Assembly (NCBI RefSeq): GCF_001413955.1
Contig: NZ_LCTZ01000002.1
Span: 868,001 to 932,000 of the forward strand
DNA: 64,000 nt
Origin: Flagellimonas eckloniae
GTDB taxonomy: Bacteria; Bacteroidota; Bacteroidia; Flavobacteriales; Flavobacteriaceae
Direction: 5' to 3'
Part shown: piece by piece, positions 8,909 through 18,389 of the stretch
How positions within the stretch are numbered: the first letter of the stretch is position 1
Layout of the letters: each line of letters opens with the position of its first letter
Notes under the pieces: model-generated
Databases searched by the model: none
Seen by the model: the letters and a program-made list of their open reading frames with translations, nothing else
Told to the model about the DNA's origin: nothing
Translations under genes and position numbers: made by a program

Positions 8909-9163
8909 TTATCCTCCACTAACGGGAGGAATCAATGCTATTTCATCATAGGAGTTTATGGTTTTGTCATCTTCTGCATAATCATTGTTGACCGCAATTG
9001 CCAATGATGACAATTTATTTAGCTCAGGATAGGTATCTCCCAAGAATTGTTTTAATTCCTTTACGGTTTTAGGTGTTTTTCTACCTGTTATACTTGAAGT
9101 GGGTACGGACAAAGTTGAACTACCCACTATATCTTTTGTAATTCCAAACAATAATATCGTCAT
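8909..9163 (-). CDS. moaD: molybdopterin synthase sulfur carrier subunit MoaD
   Basis: 84 aa, ubiquitin-like, ending in PPVSGG. The C-terminal GG is the site adenylated by MoeB and thiocarboxylated. The segment IALIPPVSGG is diagnostic for MoaD. It starts 4 bases after the stop of the large hydroxylase subunit and is followed by moaA. Its partner MoaE (large subunit of molybdopterin synthase) is not present in the window. Confidence 0.93.
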   Translation of the reverse strand: MTILLFGITKDIVGSSTLSVPTSSITGRKTPKTVKELKQFLGDTYPELNKLSSLAIAVNNDYAEDDKTINSYDEIALIPPVSGG

Positions 9164-9167
9164 AAAA

Positions 9168-11402
9168 TCAACCTATAATTTCTTTACTAGGTACTTTTAA
9201 AAGTTCTGGTGTTTTAGTGAAGGGTTGTTTGTAAAGTCTATTGCCCGTTGCTGCTTTGAGCGCATTGGCAATGGCGCCACCCGCTGGAGGTAAAGTAGGT
9301 TCTCCCAGACCTGTTGGTGAAAATTCATTTTTTATGAAATGTGTTTCTACAATGGGAGCTTCCTTCATACGAATCAAGCGATACCTGTCAAAGTTATGTG
9401 CCATTGGCTTCCCAGCATCAAATTGTAATTCCCCATACATGGCATGGCCAACACCATCGATAACACCACCTTCAATCTGGTTCAATGCTCCCAGTGGATT
9501 CACTACGATACCACAATCCACAACACAAGTGATTTTTTTAACTACGGGCTCACCATTCTCAATTTCAACATCTGCAACTTCGGCAACGTGGGTGTTATGG
9601 CAATAGTAATTCACAAACCCTTGATAAACATGATTGGGTTTGGTTCCCCATCCTGATTTTTCAACGGCTGTCTTAATGACTTCTTTCATCCTGTCCGGAG
9701 AATATTGGATTCGTTCATCCTCATCAGGGTTAACCTTGTCCAGCAAATCCAGCCGCATCTGAATTTTGTCAACCTCCATCAATTCCGCCAATTCGTCAAA
9801 GAAACTCTGTTCTGCATACGCCAAGAAATTTGTATAGGGAGCTCTCCATGCACCTGTAGTAATATTACTTTTATAATTGACCACATCAACCTGATAATTC
9901 TCTATGGCTCCCGCTGGAAAGAAATTGGGAATAAGCCCATACATATTGCTATTAATAGCCGCCTCTTTGAGATGATAACCAGTAATTTTACCATCTTTTA
10001 TGGACGCTTTTATACGATATTTGGTTGCTGGTCTATAGATTCCCAACGCCACATCATCTTCTCTGGTACAAATCATTTTTACAGGTTTCTTGATGGCATC
10101 CGAAATTTCAACAGCTTCCAGAACAAAATCCCCATACAATCTGCGACCAAACCCACCGCCCATTCTTGTCATTTCCAGGTGGATATCCTCTTCTGGCCTT
10201 CCCAACATTTTAGAGACAAGACCAGCCTTCCAAGCTGGGGTCTGGATAGGGCCTGCCAAATGTATTTTTTCATCTGTTACATTGGCAAAGAAATTCATGG
10301 GTTCCATACAGTTATGGGGTAAAAAAGGAGATTCATAAGTCCGTTCAAGAACCTTATCTGCCTCTGCAAAAGCCTTTTTAACATCCCCATCTTTTCGCTT
10401 TGTTTCAAATTGGGTGCCTTTCAAAAAACCGTTCAACATCTGATCGTGGTTCTCTGTACTCTCCATAAAAAGGTCGTTTTCCCACTCTGCCTTTATAGCT
10501 TTTTTCGCATTTAAAGCTTGCCACGTAGTCTCGGCAATTACAACAATTTTATCACTACTGGATATTTTACTTTCAAAACCAGGGTCTTCTTCCAACATGG
10601 CTCTTACCTTCTCTCCTATATTTATAACACCCAGAACACCGGGCATCGCTCTTGCCTCAGTATCATCATAAGAAGTAAGTTTTTGCCCAAATGCCGGTGG
10701 ACGCACAACAGCAGCATATACCATTCCATCCACCTTATAATCTAGGCCAAAAAGAGGTTTGCCTGTGGTAATTTTATCGATATCGACATTGGCAATGTTT
10801 GTTCCTATAATTTTATAGTCCTTAGGTTCCTTTAAAGTGACTTCTTCTGGAACTTCTAAAAGAGCGGCATCTTTTACAACGTCTCCATAGCCCAAGGTTT
10901 CTCCAGCAGCATTAGTAATTACACCTTCACTAACCATACATTCTGATGGGTCAACTCCCCATCGCGTAGCGGCTGCACTTACAAGCATTTGCTTGGCCTT
11001 TGCTCCTGTTTCGCGGAGAGCGTCCCATCCATGTCGGATTGATTGACTACCACCGGCAACCTGTCTTGTATAGTTTTTAGTATCCAAAATCCCTTGTTCC
11101 ACATATACATCTTTCCATGCAACATCAAGTTCTTCAGCAATGATCATTGGCATGGAAGTTTTTACGCCTTGGCCAATCTCTGGGTTTGGTGAAAAAATGG
11201 TTACTGCACCATTTTCAGCAATTTTAATGAAAGCATTAAAATCATTGAATGATAAGGTGGATAGGTCGATAGCAGGTTCTGCTATTACTTTGGGTTTGCA
11301 CGCCTGGAATAAGTTAAAGCCAATCAGCATACCCCCTCCTGCTAAGGAGGAACTGCGCAAAAACGCTCTTCTGCTGAATGTTATTGAGTTGTTTGTAGAC
11401 AT
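9168..11402 (-). CDS. xanthine dehydrogenase-family molybdopterin-binding subunit (IorB-like), Tat-exported
   Basis: 744 aa from the ATG at 11402. A longer frame back to 11465 would run into the upstream gene, and the 11402 start places the Tat signal at the N-terminus. That signal is SRRAFLRSSSLAGGG (residues 9-23), followed by a hydrophobic stretch ending FQAC. Molybdopterin-binding segments include GGGFGRRLYGDF and GAWRAPYTNF. The catalytic Glu is in GLGEPTLPPAGG near the C-terminus. This resembles isoquinoline 1-oxidoreductase-type two-subunit hydroxylases, which act in the periplasm without a FAD subunit. The substrate is unknown; aldehydes or N-heterocycles are possible. Confidence 0.9.
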   Translation of the reverse strand: MSTNNSITFSRRAFLRSSSLAGGGMLIGFNLFQACKPKVIAEPAIDLSTLSFNDFNAFIKIAENGAVTIFSPNPEIGQGVKTSMPMIIAEELDVAWKDVYVEQGILDTKNYTRQVAGGSQSIRHGWDALRETGAKAKQMLVSAAATRWGVDPSECMVSEGVITNAAGETLGYGDVVKDAALLEVPEEVTLKEPKDYKIIGTNIANVDIDKITTGKPLFGLDYKVDGMVYAAVVRPPAFGQKLTSYDDTEARAMPGVLGVINIGEKVRAMLEEDPGFESKISSSDKIVVIAETTWQALNAKKAIKAEWENDLFMESTENHDQMLNGFLKGTQFETKRKDGDVKKAFAEADKVLERTYESPFLPHNCMEPMNFFANVTDEKIHLAGPIQTPAWKAGLVSKMLGRPEEDIHLEMTRMGGGFGRRLYGDFVLEAVEISDAIKKPVKMICTREDDVALGIYRPATKYRIKASIKDGKITGYHLKEAAINSNMYGLIPNFFPAGAIENYQVDVVNYKSNITTGAWRAPYTNFLAYAEQSFFDELAELMEVDKIQMRLDLLDKVNPDEDERIQYSPDRMKEVIKTAVEKSGWGTKPNHVYQGFVNYYCHNTHVAEVADVEIENGEPVVKKITCVVDCGIVVNPLGALNQIEGGVIDGVGHAMYGELQFDAGKPMAHNFDRYRLIRMKEAPIVETHFIKNEFSPTGLGEPTLPPAGGAIANALKAATGNRLYKQPFTKTPELLKVPSKEIIG

Positions 11403-11442
11403 TTTGTTAGTTTTTTGATGAAAGAAATTCTTAATATGGTGT

Positions 11443-11904
11443 TTAATCCATATTTTCTGCAGCAATCATTACAGCTTTGTGGATGCGTGTATAAGAAGCA
11501 CAACGGCAAATGTTGCCGTGCATGGCGTTCTTTACATCATCTTCAGACGGATTTTCGTTACTCTCCAAAAATGCTGAGGCCGTCATTATCTGGCCTGCTT
11601 GACAGTACCCGCATTGGGGAACATCCACTTCTTTCCATGCTTTTTGAACGGGATGTGTTCCATCTTCGGAAAGTCCTTCAATAGTTGTTATGGATTTCCC
11701 ATCAATTTGGGATAGTGTTAATGAGCAACTTCGCATTGCAGTTCCATCAACATGAATGGTGCATGCGCCACATTGTCCAATTCCACAACCATACTTTGTG
11801 CCCACTAGATCTAAATGATCTCTAAGCACCCATAATACGGGGGTATCCTCAGTTACATCAACTGTTCTGGATTCCCCATTTACATTAATTTGATACGTTG
11901 GCAT
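11443..11904 (-). CDS. (2Fe-2S)-binding subunit of molybdenum hydroxylase (IorA-like)
   Basis: 153 aa from the ATG at 11904; the frame extends upstream to a TTG but homologues start at MPTYQINVNGE. The N-terminal plant-type ferredoxin has CGIGQCGACTIHVDG plus a later Cys. The C-terminal helical cluster domain has CGYCQAGQI and GNICRCASY. It transfers electrons from the molybdenum site. It is the first gene of the operon, 40 bases before the catalytic subunit, and has no signal of its own, so it is presumably exported together with the Tat-bearing subunit. Confidence 0.93.
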   Translation of the reverse strand: MPTYQINVNGESRTVDVTEDTPVLWVLRDHLDLVGTKYGCGIGQCGACTIHVDGTAMRSCSLTLSQIDGKSITTIEGLSEDGTHPVQKAWKEVDVPQCGYCQAGQIMTASAFLESNENPSEDDVKNAMHGNICRCASYTRIHKAVMIAAENMD

Positions 11905-12085
11905 TGTTTTTTGATTTGAATGAGTTTTGAATAGTTTTCTTGTTGAAGTTACCAAAATTTAAGCTCGTTGCTTTTTTTTTAACAGGAACCATTTTTTTTT
12001 AACTTTTCTTTAAATCTATTGTTGAAGCATTGAATAATTTTCAAGCAAAATGAGCGTTCTGCAATCAGAACCGAAACTATTTAAA

Positions 12086-13174
12086 ATGAAAAATTTCTTG
12101 AAACGCTTAGTTTTCACAGCTTTTATTGTAGCCATTTCTTCATGCGGAAACGCGGATGATGATGTAAGTTTTGATATCAACCAAGGAGAATTGGGAGAAG
12201 GTAAGGAAGCGGACGATTGTCTAGGCTTTGATGATAACGAGTTATTGCTTTCCATTCAAGACCAATTTACCACCTTGCCTGGCAAGATATCTATCCTTTT
12301 TAAAGTATCTGACCTTTTGGGGAATCCAGTTTCTGGACTTACTGCAGATCAGTTTACTATTTATGAGCAAGGAAGGAACGATGACTGTTTTAATACCATT
12401 TCCTCGTCAGAATCGCTTGCTAGAATTTCATCAAATTCACAAGTATTCAGCACTAATACATTGTTGGTACTCGATTTGAGTAACAGTGTTTTGCAAAGTA
12501 GTCTGGGAGAACTTAAAACAGCTTCAACCAGTTTCATAAACAATGTAATACCTACACCTGAAACAGAATCTTTTAAAATGGCCATTTATTGGTTTGATGG
12601 AGAGGATGAATTACATAAACTTAACGACCTCACATCTTCAGCAACGGAACTTACCGCAGCTATTGATGGTATTACAGCTGATATTAGCAATGACCCATCA
12701 ACAGATTTGTATGGAGCTGTAATTAAATCAACAAGCATTGCCGAGGGTCTAATTGCAGCTAACAATCAAGCATCGGTTATTGGAGCGGCCTCGGTAGTAC
12801 TGTTTACAGATGGCACGGATCAAGCTTCAAGATATACAGAACAAGCAGCCTTAAATGCAGTTGATGATGCAAATCGAAATATTTCGTATTTCACTATTGG
12901 ACTTGGTGCTGAAATAGATACCGAAGTACTGGAACAAATAGGAAAAACAGCTAGTGTTTTTGCTGGTAACAAGGAGGAATTGGAAACAACTTTTAATCAG
13001 ATTTCGCAACGAGTTTCTGAACAGGCCAATAGTTTTTACCTGTTTGAATATTGCACACCAAAACGAGATGGAAGCGGTGACAATAACTTGGTGATTCAAC
13101 TGTCGGATGGTGGTTTATTGGGAGCGGTACAAACCGAGTTCAATGCCAACGGCTTTACAGGCGGATGCGAATAA
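12086..13174 (+). CDS. von Willebrand factor A domain lipoprotein
   Basis: 362 aa from the ATG at 12086, chosen because it places a lipoprotein signal (MKNFLKRLVFTAFIVAISSC) at the N-terminus; the frame also has an ATG at 12050. A possible adhesin-like domain is followed by a VWA domain with MIDAS motif VLDLSNS near residue 130, and VVLFTDGTD and the glycine-rich FTIGLG later. VWA domains bind proteins through a metal ion. It probably sits at the outer membrane or cell surface. Its partner is unknown, and it diverges from the molybdenum-enzyme operon. Confidence 0.8.
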   Translation: MKNFLKRLVFTAFIVAISSCGNADDDVSFDINQGELGEGKEADDCLGFDDNELLLSIQDQFTTLPGKISILFKVSDLLGNPVSGLTADQFTIYEQGRNDDCFNTISSSESLARISSNSQVFSTNTLLVLDLSNSVLQSSLGELKTASTSFINNVIPTPETESFKMAIYWFDGEDELHKLNDLTSSATELTAAIDGITADISNDPSTDLYGAVIKSTSIAEGLIAANNQASVIGAASVVLFTDGTDQASRYTEQAALNAVDDANRNISYFTIGLGAEIDTEVLEQIGKTASVFAGNKEELETTFNQISQRVSEQANSFYLFEYCTPKRDGSGDNNLVIQLSDGGLLGAVQTEFNANGFTGGCE

Positions 13175-13206
13175 AATGGCTTAAATCATTGAATCCTTTC
13201 TTTTTT

Positions 13207-13233
13207 CCAAAACCTATCTAGTAGGGTTTTTGG
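13207..13233 (+). terminator. probable terminator after the VWA lipoprotein gene
   Basis: CCAAAACC pairs with the downstream GGGTTTTTGG across a short loop, with one bulge. The U-rich run lies inside the 3' arm and no long U tail follows, so efficiency is uncertain. Confidence 0.4.
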
Positions 13234-13314
13234 CCCGATAGTTGTTTTAAAATTAAAGACAACAACTAATTACATCCTAAACAATAGACCAAAGTTTAAC
13301 CCAAAACAAATGTT

Positions 13315-13482
13315 ATGGATGTGGTAAAAGAAATAATTCAGAACAGTGCCATAGGCCCATTTTCAAATGGATTTAAAGGTATAGTGCTTTCCTTGTTTGC
13401 TTCAATTGTAGGCACCCTCGTAACAATGTTGGTATTGTTATTATGTTATGGTCCTCAAATGAATATTCAATTCGGCTATTAA
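13315..13482 (+). CDS. small single-pass membrane protein, 55 aa
   Basis: The ATG at 13315 opens a 55-aa frame ending at TAA 13482. After a polar N-terminus (MDVVKEIIQNSAIG) one long hydrophobic segment spans about residues 23-44 (GIVLSLFASIVGTLVTMLVL). It overlaps the end of the convergent M14 carboxypeptidase gene by 4 bases. A clean membrane helix in an otherwise empty gap of about 300 bases argues that it is real. No family is recognised. Confidence 0.45.
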   Translation: MDVVKEIIQNSAIGPFSNGFKGIVLSLFASIVGTLVTMLVLLLCYGPQMNIQFGY

Positions 13483-14924
13483 CGATAAATCAGTGCATTC
13501 CTAAAATTTTGCTTTTCCAAGGGTTGCGATAAATCGATTAGAAAGCCATTGATGACCGCATGGGTCAGCACTCCATCTTTTTGTAAAAAGAAAGTTGGAT
13601 TTACACCCGGTTGTAGGTTAAAATCATTTAACTCATAATTCTGACTTACAGGATGAACGGGCTGATTAATAAAGAACCCTGTTTCTGGTAGCGAGCCTTT
13701 GACAAAAGCAATCCCCTCCTTTAATGATGCCATCGGGTTTTGAGAATCATAGCTCTCGGCTATTTTTGGAGGCACAATTTTATAACCCGAAGCGTCAAAT
13801 GTTTCATATCCATAAAAAGTTGATAAATCGCCTTGATCTACAATAATACTTTTGTTGTAAAAGGAATTGTGCATTTCATCATCCACTTCTTGACGATAGA
13901 TGCCAAAGTCCATAACATAGTCCTTTCCTAACAACTCATACGTGACATTTTCAATTTTTAAATCGAATAGTTTTCTATCATTTTTTGGGATTTTCTCGTA
14001 ATCGTCGATTGAAATGGTATTAAAACTGCCATTGGCAATAGTGTAAATTGCAGAGAGAATTGAAACGTAATTTAATTTACGGATTTCCTGTTTCTCAACG
14101 TCATTGGTATATCCACCGGACTCAATGAGTATGGTACTTGTCCCCCACTTTTGGATATTGTCCCCAAAAGCACGTGGTTCAAAGTCGTCACTATAACGCC
14201 CAACCTGACCAGGAGCATAGCTTTGAATGATTTTGTTCATATACACGATAACCTTCATTGCGTTGGACCTAACCTCGTTAATACTTCGTTCATAGTCAAC
14301 TGGAGGCGCCAAATATGAGATAGTCGCAGGTTTATCAGTCAACTCGGCATTGTAATATGTACTTTGATCATGTAGATTAAATCCAAATTCTGCATCCAAA
14401 CTATCCCTTACCCGCTTTAACGTTCTTCCTTCTGGGGATTGAAGTCTTAGTGCATCCCTGTTGATATCTATTCCAAGAGTATTTCGTCTTTGGTACACCT
14501 CTGCACCATCGGGATTGAGCATGGGTAGAAAATGAAGCTTGACTTTTGCCAAAATTTCAGATTTTTCCTTTTGGAAACTTGGAGCATCAAAAAAATTGAG
14601 AATATCAAAAATTGCCTGGGTTGCTGTTGGTTCGTTTCCATGCATTTGTGACCACAGAAAAATATCAACATCACCTGATCCTATGCTAATTAGGCTCAAA
14701 TCACGTCCTTCTATGGATTTGCCCACTTTTTGTACCTCATATTTAGAGTTAGCATCGAACCGAGCAATCAAAGGTTGAATTTGATGATATTTAATACGTC
14801 TCTTATCCAACGAAGGCTCTTTAAACTCTTCGTAGGTTTCGTATAATTTTGTTGTTATGACTTCTTGGGAATGTACTGTTACGCTAAAACACCCGATAAG
14901 GAATACTACTATTTTCTTGTTCAT
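13479..14924 (-). CDS. secreted M14 family zinc carboxypeptidase
   Basis: 481 aa with a signal peptide ending VHSQ (residue 20). The zinc-binding HxxE motif is in MHGNEPTAT, near residue 94. INRDALRL supplies the conserved Arg/Asn region. FNLHDQ supplies the third zinc ligand, and TSTILIESGGY the catalytic Glu. The second half (about residues 300-481) is a less conserved extension. M14 enzymes remove C-terminal residues from peptides. With the amidase and 3D-domain genes downstream it may act on peptidoglycan peptides or on external protein. Confidence 0.88.
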   Translation of the reverse strand: MNKKIVVFLIGCFSVTVHSQEVITTKLYETYEEFKEPSLDKRRIKYHQIQPLIARFDANSKYEVQKVGKSIEGRDLSLISIGSGDVDIFLWSQMHGNEPTATQAIFDILNFFDAPSFQKEKSEILAKVKLHFLPMLNPDGAEVYQRRNTLGIDINRDALRLQSPEGRTLKRVRDSLDAEFGFNLHDQSTYYNAELTDKPATISYLAPPVDYERSINEVRSNAMKVIVYMNKIIQSYAPGQVGRYSDDFEPRAFGDNIQKWGTSTILIESGGYTNDVEKQEIRKLNYVSILSAIYTIANGSFNTISIDDYEKIPKNDRKLFDLKIENVTYELLGKDYVMDFGIYRQEVDDEMHNSFYNKSIIVDQGDLSTFYGYETFDASGYKIVPPKIAESYDSQNPMASLKEGIAFVKGSLPETGFFINQPVHPVSQNYELNDFNLQPGVNPTFFLQKDGVLTHAVINGFLIDLSQPLEKQNFRNALIYR

Positions 14925-14928
14925 GTTC

Positions 14929-15588
14929 TTATTTTGATGGAACAGGTTTAAAATTAAATCTTTTTGTGGCTTCTCGTACTTTTTTCATGAAATCTACTCC
15001 GGGATCTGTTTTTTCCGTCCGATATCCATCATCTACTTCCAACCACAACGGATGGCCTTCAAATAGGGTATATTCATAATGACCGATTACATACTCGATA
15101 CTATATTTTGTAGCCAGATAGTCAACCAGAAAAATGTTTGCTTTGAGTTGTTTTCGGGTCAATGGGGTTTCTTTTGTTCCTCCCACATTCTCAATCCCAA
15201 TAGCGCAATGATTCAGGCCTATTACATGTCGTGCCATGGTAGTTTCTGGCATTAATTGATAAATGGTACCGTCTTGGTCAACCAAAAATTGAGATGAAAC
15301 ATTTAAACCACTTACACTATTAATATCTGGTCGCCAATTGGGCAAGGTAGATTTTTCAAATGCCTCAAAGGATTTTTGCAAGGTGGGGATAGCCGTCCAG
15401 TGCAATACAATCATTTTTGGAACAATTTCAGGTGTTTCCTGTTCCAGGTTATAACGCTGTAAAAGGTACTCTTTGGTAAGCGTTGTTCGTTCTTCATCAA
15501 AATTAATGGGCCTGTCCACCAATTCCCTTTGAATTTTACAAGATGATAATGTACCCAAAACCAAAAGTACGAGCCCAAATTTTTTCAT
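14929..15588 (-). CDS. N-acetylmuramoyl-L-alanine amidase (Amidase_2), lipoprotein
   Basis: 219 aa with a lipoprotein signal (TLSSC, Cys17). The amidase_2 fold is supported by MIVLHWTA (first zinc His), FLVDQDGTIYQL, TMARHVIG, AIGIENVG and the closing TDPGVDF. It cleaves the amide bond between muramic acid and the stem peptide. It starts 4 bases after the stop-to-start junction with the M14 gene in the same direction, and lies 6 bases after the 3D-domain gene, so the three form an operon of wall-processing lipoproteins. Confidence 0.88.
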   Translation of the reverse strand: MKKFGLVLLVLGTLSSCKIQRELVDRPINFDEERTTLTKEYLLQRYNLEQETPEIVPKMIVLHWTAIPTLQKSFEAFEKSTLPNWRPDINSVSGLNVSSQFLVDQDGTIYQLMPETTMARHVIGLNHCAIGIENVGGTKETPLTRKQLKANIFLVDYLATKYSIEYVIGHYEYTLFEGHPLWLEVDDGYRTEKTDPGVDFMKKVREATKRFNFKPVPSK

Positions 15589-15594
15589 GCATAT

Positions 15595-16017
15595 TTATTT
15601 GGAAGTAAATATAGTGTCTATGGGGATTGCATAGCAGATTTGTAACTTCTTTTTACCCCACTGTCTTGCTTTTTTAATGTCCAGCCCCATATAGATATCA
15701 ATCCTGTTTTTCCATTTCTGGTTCATTTTATCTTTTACATAGAAGGTATCGGGGAAAGTGTCAATTTTCACCATGGTATTGTGTGCTAATCCCATTTTCA
15801 ACAAATCCCTGGATACCGCAATGGCATTCATTCCTGGTTTTAAGGTGTCACCCCAGGCAGCAATGTCTGGATTTATACTTTTGGTTTGCCAAGGAACCGA
15901 ATTATAGGCTGATGCCGTAACCTCGATAGCTTTCCAATCCCATTTTGGTTTTTCGGAGGTTTTGGATTCCTCTTTACAGGCAACCAATATTAAAAAACAA
16001 ATAAAAAATCTCTTCAA
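15595..16017 (-). CDS. 3D domain lipoprotein (RlpA/MltA-like barrel)
   Basis: 140 aa with a short lipoprotein signal ending LVAC (Cys14). The body contains EVTASAYN, a conserved aspartate region (IAAWGDTL), IAVSRDLL, YVKDKMNQKWKNRIDIYMG and ARQWGKKKL. This pattern matches the 3D-domain double-psi barrel found in MltA and Rpf-like proteins, named for three aspartates. Such domains bind or cleave peptidoglycan glycan chains. It is the first gene of the three-gene wall cluster. Confidence 0.8.
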   Translation of the reverse strand: MKRFFICFLILVACKEESKTSEKPKWDWKAIEVTASAYNSVPWQTKSINPDIAAWGDTLKPGMNAIAVSRDLLKMGLAHNTMVKIDTFPDTFYVKDKMNQKWKNRIDIYMGLDIKKARQWGKKKLQICYAIPIDTIFTSK

Positions 16018-16065
16018 TTTGTATTATTAAGATTTGATTTTAAAGATAGATAATCTCTGAAAGGC

Positions 16066-16938
16066 TTATTCAGGAAGACGAACGTAGGTAGTATCATTTT
16101 CCATCATTGGAAAGGTCTTATTTACCCATGTATTTTTGGCATCTTCAATTTTTTTCTTGCTCGTAGAAACAAAATTCCAGTAAATATGGCGCTCTTCAGG
16201 AAAAGGCTCGCCGCCAAACAGCAACAAATGTGAATTTGGTTTTAATTCAATCTTGCAGGTATCCTCAACTTTTGATATTACAATGTTGCCCTTCGTTATT
16301 TCTTCTTCGCAAGCGACAATGCCACCCTCAACAATACAAATTCCTACTTCTCCTTTTAAGTTTCCATGGACATTGAGTTGATATGATGATGTGTTTTTTA
16401 TTTCAACCATAAAAAGAGGGGAAAATGTAGGTACAGGAGACTTTTTTCCATAGCCCTCTCCAGCTACCAAGGTAAAATTTGCATCTCCATCCTTCCATTT
16501 AGGCAAATCATTTCCGGAAATATGATGAAATTCAGGATTCATATCTTCCAATTTTTTAGGAAGAGCTACCCAGATTTGATACCCATGTGCTGTAAATATA
16601 TTCCCATTGCACAGATCTTCTGGTGTTCGCTCCGTATGGGAAACTCCTTTGCCTGCAGTCATCCAATTAACGGAGCCAGGGCTAATTCGCTGATGGGTTC
16701 CTAAACTATCTTCATGTAGAATCTCCCCTTCCAACATAAAAGTTAGGGTAGACAATCCAATATGCGGGTGTTGGTCCACATTCATGTATTTATTTGGACC
16801 AAGTGTTGTAGGCCCCATATGATCTATAAAAATAAAAGGACCTATCATTCTTTTTTTACGAAAGGGTATCAACCGACCAACAAGAAAATCACCAATATCC
16901 CGACTTCGCTCTTCTATAATCATCCCTAAATTTGACAT
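16066..16938 (-). CDS. pirin family protein (bicupin)
   Basis: 290 aa. The N-terminal cupin carries the pirin signature (IDHMGPTTLGP, HPHIGLSTLTFMLEGEILH, WMTAGKGVSHTE), giving three metal-binding His and a Glu. The C-terminal cupin ends with LLLFGGEPFPEERHIYWNFV. Pirins are cytoplasmic iron-binding cupins, some with quercetinase activity. The function here is not deducible from context. It diverges from a serine hydrolase gene across about 50 bases that must contain both promoters. Confidence 0.92.
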   Translation of the reverse strand: MSNLGMIIEERSRDIGDFLVGRLIPFRKKRMIGPFIFIDHMGPTTLGPNKYMNVDQHPHIGLSTLTFMLEGEILHEDSLGTHQRISPGSVNWMTAGKGVSHTERTPEDLCNGNIFTAHGYQIWVALPKKLEDMNPEFHHISGNDLPKWKDGDANFTLVAGEGYGKKSPVPTFSPLFMVEIKNTSSYQLNVHGNLKGEVGICIVEGGIVACEEEITKGNIVISKVEDTCKIELKPNSHLLLFGGEPFPEERHIYWNFVSTSKKKIEDAKNTWVNKTFPMMENDTTYVRLPE

Positions 16939-16988
16939 AATGTAAATGTTTATATTTAGTCTTAGAAAGTTACAACAAATCTTAATCT

Positions 16989-18323
16989 ATGAAACTCCTT
17001 AAACGTACTTTGGCCCTATTGCTTCTTATTATTGGTGTGATTGTTTACCTAAATTATAATAAACTGAACATCATCGCTGGGTATGCAGCTAAAAATATGG
17101 CTTCCAGTGTTTTTGTTGCAGATAGGTCAGTAGAGTCAATTGCTCAAAATGATAATAATGTTCCGGTGATTAAATTGGCGAACACAACTATCAACAATGA
17201 AACCAAATTGGCTTCTTCTTCTGTTTACGGTTTCATGGAACGTGAGGCTCTATATAGAGAAGGACTAGGGGCAGTTCTTATAAATGATGAATATAACCCC
17301 AATAAGTTTACCTTAAAGCCAAATAGGAATCGACCATTGGATACTATTTCGTATCCTTATGGTCAAGCCAAACCCAAAGACACCGTTTTTCCGGAATTGG
17401 ATATGGACCAATTGAACAAGGCAATAGCAGTAGCTTTTGGCAATCCCGAAGTACAAAAAACACGTACTGCTTTGGTTCTGTACAAAGGACATTTAGTTGC
17501 AGAGAAATATATTGATGGGTTTACCAAAGACACCCCTATTTTGGGATGGTCCATGACTAAAAGCGTATTAGCTACCTGTTTTGGTATTTTAGAAGGCCAA
17601 GGTAAGTTGGGAATGGATTGGCCAGCTCCAATTGCTGAATGGCAAGGAGATGACCGAAAAGACATCACTTTAAATCATTTGTTGCGCATGCAAAGCGGTT
17701 TGGAATGGGAAGAAGATTATACCAAAATATCCGACGCAACCAAAATGCTGTATTTGGATAGCGATATGACCTTGGCGCAGAAAAACAAAAACGCAATTGC
17801 AAAACCGACGGAGGTATGGAATTATTCTTCAGGTACTACTAATTTACTTTCTGGGATTTTAAGGCAGCAGTTTAGAACACATCAGGAATATCTGGATTTT
17901 CCATATTCGGATTTGATTGATAAAATAGGAATGTATTCCATGGTTTTGGAAGCAGATATGGAAGGAAATTACGTAGCATCTTCTTATGCATTCGCCAATA
18001 CCCGAGATTGGGCACGCTTTGGACAGTTGCATTTGGATAAGGGTAATTGGAACGGGGAACAACTTTTTGATGAGCGTTGGATTGATTATATTACAAAGCC
18101 CACGCAAGGATCAGATGGCACTTATGGTGCGCATTTTTGGCTCAACGCCCAAGGGAGATTTCCCGATGTTCCAAAAGATTTATTTTCGTGCAATGGCTAT
18201 CAGGGTCAATATGTATTTGTAATTCCCTCAAAAGATTTGGTTGTTGTACGCACAGGATTGGCAAAAGAACCAGATTTTGATATTAACGGATTCTTATCAG
18301 AAGTGGTGAAATCCGTGCAGTAA
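16989..18323 (+). CDS. membrane-anchored serine hydrolase (beta-lactamase class C fold)
   Basis: 444 aa. An N-terminal hydrophobic anchor spans residues 8-24. The active-site SxxK is in GWSMTKSVLA near residue 190, and the YxN/YSSG element is WNYSSGTTN. HLLRMQSGLEWEE is a typical segment. The family includes esterases, DD-peptidases and amidases; a true beta-lactamase is unlikely. The protein probably faces the periplasm. The gene is monocistronic and ends before a clear terminator. Confidence 0.87.
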   Translation: MKLLKRTLALLLLIIGVIVYLNYNKLNIIAGYAAKNMASSVFVADRSVESIAQNDNNVPVIKLANTTINNETKLASSSVYGFMEREALYREGLGAVLINDEYNPNKFTLKPNRNRPLDTISYPYGQAKPKDTVFPELDMDQLNKAIAVAFGNPEVQKTRTALVLYKGHLVAEKYIDGFTKDTPILGWSMTKSVLATCFGILEGQGKLGMDWPAPIAEWQGDDRKDITLNHLLRMQSGLEWEEDYTKISDATKMLYLDSDMTLAQKNKNAIAKPTEVWNYSSGTTNLLSGILRQQFRTHQEYLDFPYSDLIDKIGMYSMVLEADMEGNYVASSYAFANTRDWARFGQLHLDKGNWNGEQLFDERWIDYITKPTQGSDGTYGAHFWLNAQGRFPDVPKDLFSCNGYQGQYVFVIPSKDLVVVRTGLAKEPDFDINGFLSEVVKSVQ

Positions 18324-18389
18324 ATCGATATTATATGCCAAAATATCGGGCTTACCACAATAAAATGCCCCTTCACAACAATAATTTCA

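Noticed and set aside
9168-11465. Start of the molybdopterin subunit at 11465
   Set aside because: That frame runs into the ferredoxin-type gene and delays the Tat signal; the ATG at 11402 gives the signal at the N-terminus.
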